Assembly: GCA_036924085.1 (NCBI GenBank)
Contig: JAVGWX010000007.1
Coordinates: 103,112,638-103,176,637 of the forward strand
DNA: 64,000 nucleotides
From: Ariolimax columbianus
Taxonomy: Eukaryota > Mollusca > Gastropoda > Stylommatophora > Arionidae
Direction: 5' to 3'
The notes below the pieces were generated by a model. The model saw only the letters and a list, made by a program, of their open reading frames with translations. It was not told the DNA's origin and ran no database searches. How positions within the stretch are numbered: the stretch's first letter is position 1; every line of letters starts with the position of its first letter. Below, one piece after another: positions 32,142 to 42,004 of the stretch. The translations under genes and the position numbers were made by a program.

Positions 32142-32461
32142 AATCAGTCATGGTTACCATAAGCCAGGTAGCCAAAAGCTGCCTGAATCTGTATCTGTGA
32201 TTCACCTTGAAGACCAATGATGACCCAATGGCGTGGTGCAGGTTATCTCTCCATTCCGTCGCCAGGCAGGCGGTTGTAGCTGTATGTAAGACACCCCCCC
32301 CCCCTCGTCCATCTATCGTCAGTCATAGAGACCACATGGCCGGCCGATCTATCGTCAGTCATAGATACCACATGACCACATTGCTGCAGAGTCGACGACA
32401 TCCAGGAAATCTGATTGGTTGTGATTGTCAGTGTTTCTATTACGATCGCTTACGGAGGTAT
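32142..32461. other. Spacer with 36-bp duplication
   Basis: No gene. ATCTATCGTCAGTCATAGA.ACCACATG occurs twice at about 32309-32373, after a C run at 32291-32300. Confidence 0.45.
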
Positions 32462-33300
32462 TTAGGGCTCTTCGCTCCCTTGCTCTTTCGTTAATACGGT
32501 ACTTCTCTGCGCATTATTTGCGTAGACCCCAAACCTAATGGCAGTATACCATTGCTCCAATTCTGGGATAACCATGCTACTGAAGGTGTCAGCCCTGGCC
32601 TTGACATCCGTTATCTGCTGGGTTAACCATGCTACTGAAGGTGTCAGCCCTGGCCTTGACATCCGTTATCTGCTGGGATAACCATGCTACTGAAGGTGTC
32701 AGCCCTGGCCTTGACATCCGTTATCTGCTGGGATAACCATGCTACTGAAGGTGTCAGTCCTGGCCTTGACATCCGTTATCTGCTGGAGTATCGGTTTAAT
32801 GCGGTTGAAGCTGAACCAACCAGCCGTCTCCTGGTGGAGATCTCCTTATCAATACCGTGGTTGTTATAGATTTCTTGGCCTAGATAGACATGCGCATTGA
32901 CATTTTCGATGAGTTCATCTTCCAATCGTAGTTATCCCGTAGGGCATAAACTTGAATCTTCTTTCTGGTTATGCTCCGGCCTCTGCAATTCTGTCTCTGA
33001 AGATCACAATGTCTTCCGCAGAACGTCGATGTGAGACCATCGCGCCATCTATGTTGACACCTCGATCCTGCCAGTTTAGAGACCGATGATATCTCCTTGT
33101 CGCACTCCTCGGCGTATAGCTATGGAAAGTGGCTTGTTGAAAAGAGTGATCGTAGTTGAACAGCCCTCACTTACCTCCTTTATAAGCTGTGCGTGCGTTA
33201 GTCCATACATTTATTTCTTATTGCATCTACCAGAGCTATTATTTCCATCCTATTGAAGGTCTTTTCTTCTTTCTGGAAAGTATATGCCACATGATGATGA
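32462..33300 (-). pseudogene. Decayed LINE reverse transcriptase with internal minisatellite
   Basis: Reading the minus strand from 33300: a KAFNxxE-like block (KTFNRMEIIALVDAIRNK), then LIKEVSEGC, TITLFNKPLSIAIRRGVRQG (about 33100-33160; the RRGVRQGD box), a deletion, NWQDRGVNIDG and AEDIVIF (FADDIVLF equivalent, about 33010-33040), then a VYLGQEI box (about 32880-32895), KEISTRRRLVGSA, and ITDVKARADTFSSMV, which is expanded as a 56-bp array. Stops and a deletion between the RRGVRQGD box and NWQDRG kill it. The pattern resembles a widespread RTE-like lineage; that assignment is inference. It is a different lineage from the CR1-like and RNase H-type elements. Confidence 0.78.
32566..32788. 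repeat. 56-bp minisatellite inside the LINE RT, 4 copies
   Basis: The unit starts ATAACCATGCTACTGAAGGT and ends GTTATCTGCTGG. On the minus strand the copies encode ITDVKARADTFSSMV, part of the reverse-transcriptase C-terminal region, so the array arose by tandem duplication of coding sequence. Copies differ by only one or two bases. Confidence 0.93.
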
Positions 33301-33920
33301 TGATTATTCCCGTGCCCCCAGCTGTAGCCTCGAATATTCATCAGACACTAGATGCCACACCTGTACAGACACTAGATGTCACACCTGTTCAACTGGTCTT
33401 TAATAACTATTGATCGGCCTTAATTTATCCGTGTTTCAGTATCAAGACCCCAAACAACATGAAAACAAGGAATGACACAACCTAGATATCCGACCCGCCG
33501 TGCACGAAACAAAATAGTTTTCATAAACCTGGAACATGTTAGACATGCCAGCAGCCGTCAGCTCAAGTGGCCTCATTCTGACCACAATAATGTTATACGG
33601 CCTGGCCATAAAGCGATTTCCAGAGGTCCCGTTGGCTGTTTACTGTGATAGTAATGGATGTGTTATGTTCTCCGCGTCAGATGGCTTGGCACGTTTATTC
33701 ACTGCTTGTTTTGACGACCGACCACAATAAACGGGACACGTTCATAATGTCAATGCAGAGACGCTTTAATGGCGTCAGAAGTGAAGGATGGCTCAGACTT
33801 GAAGGATGGAAGAACTCTGGAACAAATCACTTCCAGAAAACATAGGAAGGAAATACAGACAGACAGACAGACAGACATACAGACAGGGATTGATAAAAAT
33901 AAATACATGTTTTCCGTTGT
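33301..33920. other. Spacer with small repeats
   Basis: Includes ACACTAGATG(C/T)CACACCTGT twice at 33345-33389 and a (CAGA)n tract at about 33854-33884. A plus-strand 64-residue frame (33536-33730) has no identifiable motif. Confidence 0.45.
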
Positions 33921-34153
33921 TCAATAAGTTTCGGGACATATTTTTTGGGAGCGAATAAGTAGACATACAGACTTGTTGGTTCTATCCCCTTCAAAGTAGT
34001 TTCTTGTGATTGTACACACTTATTCCAGCGTTCATGCCACTCAAGGAAGGACCCCTGGTAGGCACTTGTCGGAACAGCCCTCATTTGTCTCATCACGTTG
34101 GCGTTAATGTCCTCAAAATCATCGAATCGCCGACCTTTCATTGTTTTGTTCAA

Positions 34154-34372
34154 GTTGTGGGACCAATCACAGAGACGGATCAAGTGAGTATGGAGGTTGT
34201 GGGACCAATCACAGAGACGGATCAAGTGAGTATGGAGGTTGTGGGACCAATCACGGAGACGGATCAAGTGAGTATGGAGGTTGTGGGACCAATCACAGAG
34301 ACGGATCAAGTGAGTATGGAGGTTGTGGGACCAATCACGGAGACGGATCAAGTGAGTATGGAGGTTGTGGGA
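34154..34372. repeat. 42-bp minisatellite in transposase third-Asp region, ~5 copies
   Basis: The unit starts GTTGTGGGACCAATCACAGA and ends AAGTGAGTATGGAG. Minus-strand translation repeats PQPPYSLDPSP then a stop, so it is a 14-codon expansion of the mariner HPPYSPDLAP motif. Copies alternate CACAGAG/CACGGAG. Confidence 0.95.
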
Positions 34373-34763
34373 TCAATGAAACTTTGTGTTTTGTCAAAAA
34401 TGTGATTGTGGTAGCAGACCTGTGTGCAGGGACATTCTCATGATGCAAAATCCAATTGCCTGTGCGCTACTTCTCAAGGCCATGTCATTGCATAGCGTCG
34501 CGGAGGCGTTGCAGAACTGTTTTCTGGAATTCAGCATTGGCACTCTGTCCTCTAGGGGCGTATTAATAAAGAATGCGACAATCAATGTCGAAGAACGCAG
34601 TCAACATGACCTTGGACTTGACATATCGCGCATTCTTCAGCTGATGAGGTGATGACGTCTGCCATTGGATTGTCTTTTGCTTTGTTTCCGGGTCATATCT
34701 CTTCCCCCAACTTACATCACCAGTGATTATCGAGGACATGCAATTTGTTTAATGACAGTCAGA

Positions 34764-34984
34764 CCTCGGTCAGCAACCTCTTTGGTAGACGTCGGTCAGC
34801 ACCCTCTTTGGTAGACCTCGATCAGCAACCTCTTTGGTAGACGACGGTCAGCAACCTCTTTGGTAGACCTCGATCAGCAACCTCTTTGGTAGACCTCGAT
34901 CAGTAACCTCTTTGGTAGACCTCGGTCAGCACCCTCTTTGGTAGACGTCGGTCAGCACCCTCTTTGGCAGACGTCGGTCAGCAC
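34764..34984. repeat. 26-bp minisatellite in mariner transposase, ~8 copies
   Basis: The unit is CTCGGTCAGCAACCTCTTTG followed by GTAGAC (variants CGTCGG, CTCGAT, CACCCTC). It lies directly after the helix-turn-helix part, at the ADRRLPKRV codons, so it is a second expansion within the same transposase. The period is not a multiple of three. Confidence 0.94.
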
Positions 34985-35470
34985 GTATGGTTTCTTGCAC
35001 ACGTGTGACGATCTCGTCGTCGGTGTGGAAGGTGGATGGTTTGCCTTGACGCGGGTCATCTTCAAAAGCTCGGCGTCCTCTTTTGAAACAGGAATACCCC
35101 TCAAATGTTTTAGGTCGACTTAAACAGGACTCCCCGAAAGCTGAATGCAGCATTTCGAAAGTTTCGGATTGACTTCTCCATGACGAGAGCAGACATCGAT
35201 GCACACACGTTGTGGAATGTTACCGTCCAGTTTTGGAATGCGACGAGCACTAGAAGGTCACCTTCACTTCTAGGCTTCCTTACAGCGCATGCGCCAAGTT
35301 ACCGATATCCGGTTTTGGTATATATATTGACACGAAGTTGTCACGTGAACTAGTTGAATATCACCTGGCTAGGTTTCACGATTTTCCGAAAAAAAAACCC
35401 AAAGTGTTTCGGAACTTAGATAAATATATAGGTAGATTAGATAAATAGATTATATAGATAGATAGATTAG

Positions 35471-35662
<192 letters not shown>

Positions 35663-35844
35663 TAGTTAGGTAGTTATTGCCCATCACGAGGCGATGACGG
35701 CCACAACACCAGACAGTTTTGTCTCAATAATGTGATGGTCGCTGAATTTGGATTATAGTGAGGAAGAATATACGCTGGTCATCAATCTCACTCTTATCTC
35801 GAGTTACCTTTGATCAGTGGCAAGACTATTGGTCGAGACGAAAC

Positions 35845-36214
35845 AAACATTAACAAGACAAGCATTGACAAGACAAACATTGACAATACAAACAAGTGAC
35901 AAGACACACATTGACAAGACAAACATTGACAATACAAACAAGTGACAAGACACACATTGACAAGACAAACATTGACAATACAAACAAGTGACAAGACACA
36001 CATTGACAAGACAAACATTGACAATACAAACAAGTGACAAGACACACATTGACAAGACAAACATTGACAATACAAACAAGTGACAAGACACACATTGACA
36101 AGACAAACATTGACAATACAAACAAGTGACAAGACACACATTGACAAGACAAACATTGACAATACAAACAAGTGACAAGACACACATTGACAAGATGAAC
36201 ATTAACAAAATAAA
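35845..36214. repeat. 46-bp minisatellite, ~8 copies
   Basis: The unit is AAGACAAACATTGACAATAC, AAACAAGTGACAAGACACAC, ATTGAC. It contains internal ACATTGACAA sub-repeats, so a shorter ancestral unit is likely. Minus frames rich in Leu/Val/Cys (about 130 residues) mimic membrane proteins but come from the repeat. Confidence 0.95.
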
Positions 36215-36337
36215 CTAAGGACAGGACAAACAAGTGGCAGGGTTGTTAGGTTGCAGCAACCACATAGAATAGATGTGCAGAGCTCATACCCTGTGAACAT
36301 TTCAAGGTTAAGGAAAGGAGAATGGATGTTTCAATAT
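36215..36337. other. Spacer
   Basis: Short unique sequence between arrays. Confidence 0.4.
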
Positions 36338-37262
36338 TCTCTCTCTCTCTCTCTCTCTGAAGCTCTCTCACTCTCTCATACTCCTTAATAACTCTCCCAA
36401 CCACCGTCCAACACACACTCTCTCTCTGAAACTCTCTCACTCTCTCATACTCCTTAATAACTCTCCCAACCACCGTCCAACACACTCTCTCTCTCTGAAA
36501 CTCTCTCACTCTCTCATACTCCTTAATAACTCTCCCAACCACCGTCCAACACACTCTCTCTCTCTGAAACTCTCTCACTCTCTCATACTCCTTAATAACT
36601 CTCCCAACCACCGTCCAACACACTCTCTCTCTCTCTGAAACTCTCTGACACTCTCTCATACTCCTTAATAACTCTCCCAACCACCGTCCAACACACTCTC
36701 TCTCTCTGAAACTCTCTGACACTCTCTCATACTCCTTAATAACTCTCCCAACCACCGTCCAACACACTCTCTCTCTCTGAAACTCTCTGACACTCTCTCA
36801 TACTCCTTAATAACTCTCCCAACCACCGTCCAACACACTCTCTCTCTCTGAAACTCTCTGACACTCTCTCATACTCCTTAATAACTCTCCCAACCACCGT
36901 CCAACACACTCTCTCTCTCTGAAACTCTCTGACACTCTCTCATACTCCTTAATAACTCTCCCAACCACCGTCCAACACACTCTCTCTCTCTGAAACTCTT
37001 TGACACTCTCTCATACTCCTTAATAACTCTCCCAACCACCGTCCAACACACTCTCTCTCTGACACTCTCTCACTCTCTCATACTCATTAATAACTCTCCT
37101 AACCACCGTCCAACACACTCTCTCTCTCTGACACTCTCTCACTCTCTCATACTCCTTAATAACTCTCCTAACCACCGTCCAACACACTCTCTCTCTCTGA
37201 CACTCTCTCACTCTCTCATACTCCTAAATAACTCTCCCAACCACCGTCCAACACACTCTCTC
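36338..37262. repeat. ~65-73 bp CT-rich minisatellite, ~13 copies
   Basis: The unit contains CATACTCCTTAATAACTCTC, CCAACCACCGTCCAACACAC and a (CT)n stretch with GAAACTCTCTGACACTC. Length varies through the CT run and presence of GACACT. The right end uses CTGACACTCTCTCACT and CTCCTAACC variants. Confidence 0.94.
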
Positions 37263-37680
37263 CCACACCCTGACTTCTAGTCCAGTCCCACAGACATGAC
37301 CCAGTAAAAGACCTCCCGCTTGGAGAGCCGCCTCTGTTTCATGTCGTGGACACTGAACAACACGTGCGTTGACATTTGGACGGACATTTGCCGGTAGCCA
37401 GCACAAGCTGGGTTTTCCCGTGAGGTCGCAATGGTTGCCCAGAGGCCAGTTTTGGGGATGTTCTCACAACGATGACAGAACAGAGAGGTCTTTATTGAAG
37501 GACGGATAGGTCTAGCTAACCTTCTAACAGTCTCACAACACTGACACATAATCACACAGAGGTCAGCTGTCAGAAGAAGAACGACCTTGAACTTTCACAC
37601 CAGATTTTATAACAGCTATGGGTTACTTTAAGAGAATTTCACTAATCTACTGGCGTCATATGGCGCTTTCATAAAAAACT
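37263..37680. other. Unique left flank of the macrosatellite
   Basis: Non-repetitive. It ends in CATAAAAAACT directly before the first unit. No gene recognised. Confidence 0.45.
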
Positions 37681-37712
37681 GACGTGCTCGCAGATCAGCA
37701 TATCTCAAAAAT

Positions 37713-38221
37713 GTGCCATTATCTAGACTAGACACTTCCAATATGTGCCATTATCTAGATTAGGCACTTCCAATATGTGCCATTATCTAGACTAGACACT
37801 TCCAATATGTGCCATTATCTAGACTAGACACTTCCAATATGTGCCATTATCTAGACTAGGCACTTCCAATATGTGCCATTATCTAGACTAGACACTTCCA
37901 ATATGTGCCATTATCTAGATTAGGCACTTCCAATATGTGCCATTATCTAGATTAGGCACTTCCAATATGTGCCATTATCTAGATTAGACACTTCCAATAT
38001 GTGCCATTATCTAGACTAGGCACTTCCAATATGTGCCATTATCTAGATTAGGCACTTCTAATCTGTGCTATTGTCTAGATCAGACATCTCAAGTCTGTGC
38101 TACTATCTAGACTAGACACTTCCAATCTGTGCCATTATCTAGATTAGACACTTCCAATATGTGCCATTATCTAGATTAGGCACTTCCAATATGTGCCATT
38201 ATCTAGACTGGACACCTCAAT
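37713..38221. repeat. 32-bp minisatellite of unit 1, ~16 copies
   Basis: The unit is GTGCCATTATCTAGACTAGA followed by CACTTCCAATAT; GATTAGG and GACTAGG variants occur. Copies in the other units: 43860-44368, 49561-50069, 55124-55632 and 61359-61867, with the same variant order. Confidence 0.95.
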
Positions 38222-38267
38222 TATGTGCAGTGATTAAGATTTGACATCTACAATGTGTGTTAATGTC

Positions 38268-38617
38268 TAGTCTGGACATATCCAATCTGTTCTATGATCT
38301 AGACTGGACATCGATATTCTGGGCTGTGGTCTAGTCTGGACATAACATTATGAGTTATGATCTAGACTGGACATCGATATTCTGGGCTATGGTCTAGTCT
38401 GGACATAACATTATGAGTTATGATCTAGACTGGACATTGATATTCTGGGCTATGGTCTAGTCTGGACATAACATTATGAGTTATGATCTAGACTGGACAT
38501 CGATATTCTGGATTATGGTCTAGTCTGGACATAACATTATGAGTTATGATCTAGACTGGAATCGATATTCTGGGCTATGGTCTAGTCTGGACATAACATT
38601 ACGAGTTATGATCTAGA
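38268..38617. repeat. 63-bp minisatellite of unit 1, ~5.5 copies
   Basis: The unit has two related halves, TATGATCTAGACTGGACATC and TATGGTCTAGTCTGGACATA, so it is a diverged dimer of a ~30-bp element with the same TCTAGAC-type core as the neighbouring arrays. Corresponding copies start at about 44415, 50116, 55679 and 61914. Confidence 0.93.
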
Positions 38618-38768
38618 CTTGAGCTGTGCTCAGACAAGTATGCCCCAATCCATCGCTCCGTCTAGGATTGTTTTTTTTAAAAACTTTCTGCTGTTATGTG
38701 TCTCCGATGATGACCTTGTAATCGTAACATAAAGTTTGACAATTTTCATTGTCTGGTGCAGTTTCCGG

Positions 38769-39132
38769 ACGGTGCCATGTGTCTAGACGGTACCATGTAT
38801 CTGGACGGTGCCATTATCTAGACGGTGCCATTATCTAGACGATGCCATGTATCTGGACGGTGCCATTATCTAGACGGTGCCATGTATCTGGCCGGTGCCA
38901 TTATCTAGACGGTGCCATATATCTGGCCAGTGTCATGTATCTGGCCGGTGCCATGTATCTGGACGGTGCCATTATCTAGACGGTGCCATGTACCTGGACG
39001 GTTCCATTATCTAGACGGTGCCATGTATCTGGTCGGTGCCATTATCTAGACGGTGCCATGTATCTGGCCGGTGCCATGTGTATAGACGGTGCCATGTATC
39101 TAGACGGTGCCATGTGTCTAGACGGTGCCATG
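38769..39132. repeat. 17/18-bp minisatellite of unit 1, ~20 copies
   Basis: Two forms alternate: CGGTGCCATTATCTAGA (17 bp) and CGGTGCCATGTATCTGGA (18 bp). It shares GTGCCATTATCTAGA with the 32-bp array 550 bp away. Corresponding copies start at about 44916, 50617, 56180 and 62415. Confidence 0.95.
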
Positions 39133-39540
39133 CACTTAACTTTATGATGAACACATATTGACGTCATTAGAAGTGTGCCGGAACCTGGACTATTTGTGTG
39201 TGTGTGTTATTGACGTGGCTGTTGTTATAGTGAAGACGTGCTGTGTTTCCTGTATGAGAGGATAGGACATATGTACTGAGATAGTTGATAGTGGTCTGGC
39301 ATGAGGATCAATCAATCATCAATCAATCAATCAGTCAATCAACAATCAATCATAGGCGACCCAGTCTATTTATATCATGCGCGTGGCGCCCTTTAAGTTT
39401 TGTCCAGCTCGGTCTCCTGTATTTCGATACCGTCTGCTATGGCTGTAAAGGCCGATCCGCGAGTGACAGTCCCTGCGTCAGATCGTACAACCATACTGAG
39501 GAGGCTGGCTTGCCTGGCTGTCTCTTGACGTGAGGGTTGG
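39133..39540. other. Spacer of unit 1 with ATCA microsatellite
   Basis: Unique apart from an (ATCA)n tract at 39305-39352. It ends in TTGG, the left TSD of the solo LTR. A plus-strand 82-residue frame repeated in all units is not supported as a gene. Confidence 0.6.
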
Positions 39541-40504
39541 TGTAATAGTTCCAGCCGGAGCAAGAGAGTTTGGGACAGGGGTGATGTGGTTGACGACTCA
39601 GAACAAAGGTACCTGAATGCGTGCCTAGGTCACTCACCGTCGCAACAAAGGAAAACAGAGTTTGGGCCAAAGAATGTGGACAGGTGGGAGCTGACCACTG
39701 GCGTTCCGATTTGGGTAGGGGGAGAATGAGTGACAGACGGGATGGTAGCGGAGCTTGCTGCTATAGATGAGTGACAGGTGGGCAAAGTATTTCGTTCCAA
39801 TAACGACCGAATAGATCCATCCCCCTGAGATCCATTAGTCAGCCTTGATACTGCTTGAGTGAATGTAAGACTAGTCAAAGTTGAGCTCAAGAGGCTGGAT
39901 GAAAGAGGCTGGATGGAGAGGAGAGCCAGAGAGTGAATGTAGATAGGATTCCGTTTAGCTAACCGATTTGATAGAGGAGCGATTGATAGACTGATGGACG
40001 AATGTTAGTGATAGAACAGGATCGCTCAAATAGGTGTGTCAGTTTTGTATTAATAGATAATCTGAACGTTTGTTGTAAGCAGGAAACTTTGTGAACGAGG
40101 TATGTCCAGATCCCCCGCCTGAGGGGATTTGAGTGAGGAAGTTTTTGATAAGGTGTGTTGAGGATGCAGTTAAAGTGATGTGTGTGTGTGTGTGTGATGT
40201 GTGTAGGCAATAGAACTGGGTTTTAGATAGTTGGGAATTCCATCAAGAGCTAATGCTTAAAATTTCCGCTTTAGTTAATATTTATATTAACATATATATA
40301 ATATAGGAATATTTAGTTAAGATGATATGTATTGAATTGTGTTTGTAATTTCACTACTCGTTTTTCTGGTATGAGTATTATATAATAAATATGTCACCTG
40401 CTGTGTGCTATATTATTTGCAGTGTGTGGTCAGGAATGATGTGGATGAGTGTGATAATGTTCTAAGTTAGAATAACCCTAAGGCAAACAGTGGGATCTGC
40501 TACA
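39541..40504 (+). mobile_element. Solo LTR (964 bp) in unit 1, TSD TTGG
   Basis: Starts TGTAATAGTTCCAGCCGG and ends GGGATCTGCTACA, flanked by TTGG at 39537-39540 and 40505-40508. It is the same LTR family as the elements at 19.1 and 26.2-31.7 kb but in the opposite orientation and clearly diverged; the shared block TTGGGAATTCCATCAA..GCTAATGC is the clearest match. No internal sequence remains. Contains a TG microsatellite near 40181-40195. Confidence 0.93.
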
Positions 40505-40935
40505 TTGGACACACTTATTGAGATAGACAATGAAAAGTCTACCTGACACGCAAATCTTCAAAAGAGCACCAACCGATCACCAATGTTGTATTGTTACAAT
40601 ATTGAGCGACATTTCGAGCACACTGCGGCAGTGCCACAAGACACATGAGAGAAGAGAATGCAACAGCTACAAAGTCTATCGGGAGTTCAGCATTAGTGGC
40701 CGCGCTCATTTTTTCATTCCTCGACAATTATCAAGAGAACCCCCCTGGAACTTGTGTTTCCTCTAAGTGGGAGGTGGGCATCTATAGGTGTACATACGCA
40801 CATAACCACTCACATATACATAGGCACGGAGGACTCATATAAACACAGGACAACAATACACTCACACAACACAATCACATAACACACTCTCAACACACTC
40901 ATACAATAAACTCATGTAAGCTTTCACATACACAT
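40505..40935. other. Spacer of unit 1
   Basis: Begins with the right TSD copy. Contains an ACACTC-rich stretch at 40858-40915. A plus frame of 78 codons at 40530 has no domain. Confidence 0.5.
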
Positions 40936-41793
40936 AGGTAGGTCCCCATAAACACTCTGTTACAAAAATAAACATGTAGGTCCACATCAACACTCTGGTA
41001 CAAACACAACCACAAACAGGTAGGTCCACATTAACACTCTGGTACAAACACAGGTAGGTCCACATCAACACTCTGGTACAAACACAAACAGGTAGGTCCA
41101 CATCAACACTCTGGTACAAACACAAACAGGTAGGTCCACATCAACACTCTGGTCCAAACACAAACAGGTAGGTCCACATCAACACTCTGGTCCAAACACA
41201 AACAGGTAGGTCCACATCAATACTCTGGTACAAACACAACCACAAACAGGTAGGTCCACATCAACACTCTGGTCCAAACACAAACAGGTAGGTCCACATC
41301 AACACTGTGGTCCAAACACAAACAGGTAGGTCCACATCAACACTCTGGTCCAAACACAAACAGGTAGGTCCACATCAACACTGTGGTACAAACACAACCA
41401 CAAACAGGTAGGTCCACATCAACACTGTGGTCCAAACACAAACAGGTAGGTCCACATCAACACTCTGGTCCAAACACAAACAGGTAGGTCCACATCAACA
41501 CTGTGGTACAAACACAACCACAAACAGGTAGGTCCACATCAACACTGTGGTACAAACACAACCACAAACAGGTAGGTCCACATCAACACTGTGGTCCAAA
41601 CACAAACAGGTAGGTCCACATCAACACTCTGGTACAAACACAAACAGGTAGGTCCACATCAACACTCTGGTCCAAACACAAACAGGTAGGTCCACATCAA
41701 CACTGTGGTACAAACACAAACAGGTAGGTCCACATCAACACTCTGGTCCAAACACAAACAGGTAGGTCCACATCAACACTCTGGTACAAACAC
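40936..41793. repeat. 38/44-bp minisatellite of unit 1 (858 bp)
   Basis: The unit is AGGTAGGTCCACATCAACAC followed by TCTGGTACAAACACAAAC (38 bp); a CAACCA insertion makes 44 bp. Single-base variants (CTCTGG/CTGTGG, GGTACA/GGTCCA) combine freely. This block differs in length between macrosatellite units and explains most of their size difference. Confidence 0.95.
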
Positions 41794-41893
41794 TTTGACA
41801 TGAAATGTAAGCTTCCACAGATATACTTCCAGATCACCAAACAGAGGCATCCATGCCAGGATGGATATATGTCTCTGTCATGGGAGAAAGAGG

Positions 41894-41895
<2 letters not shown>

Positions 41896-41952
<57 letters not shown>

Positions 41953-41999
41953 GGACAGAGAGAGAGAGAGAGAGACAGAGCGAGAGAGAAAGAGAGAGA
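41896..41999. repeat. GA-rich microsatellite of unit 1
   Basis: Two (GA)n runs around AAAGACAGAGGGACAG. It abuts the 3' end of the minus-strand LINE, where (CT)n would be its tail. Corresponding tracts are at about 47607-47700, 53168-53263 and 59401-59497, with slightly different lengths. Confidence 0.93.
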
Positions 42000-42004
42000 A
42001 TCAG

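Larger units (their letters stand above)
33921..35419 (-). pseudogene. Dead mariner transposon with transposase remnants
   Basis: On the minus strand in order: the N-terminal helix-turn-helix region (HSAFGESCLSRPKTFE, FKRGRRAFEDDPRQGKPST, about 34986-35160), IITGDVSWG (about 34720; first catalytic Asp kept) with YDPETKQ, MLTAFFDID (about 34600), WILHHENVPAHRSAT (about 34410-34455; the second catalytic Asp of HHDN changed to Glu), PPYSLDPSP (about 34350, third-Asp region, broken and tandemly expanded) and the C-terminal MKGRRFDDFEDI...LEWHERWNKC...KLIEQRKTCI (33920-34145). Ends carry an imperfect inverted match, AAGTTTCGGGACA (33926-33938) with the complement of TGTTTCGGAACTT (35405-35417). 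Two minisatellites, frame breaks and the Asp to Glu change make it inactive. Mariners move by DNA cut-and-paste at TA sites. Confidence 0.88.

Noticed and set aside
35794..36233. Leu/Val/Cys-rich frames of about 130 residues resembling membrane proteins
   Set aside because: All are the 46-bp repeat read on the minus strand.
36246..37211. Arg/Glu-rich minus frames with a CWTVVGRVIKEYERV repeat
   Set aside because: Translation of the CT-rich minisatellite; frame length depends on CT run length.
37713..38221. CRISPR-like array
   Set aside because: Units are directly adjacent with no unique spacers, and the context is eukaryotic; plain minisatellite. The same holds for every other array here.
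39285..39533. 82-residue plus frame present in all five units
   Set aside because: Its presence in every unit reflects duplication, not conservation; the start lies near the ATCA repeat and no domain is seen.
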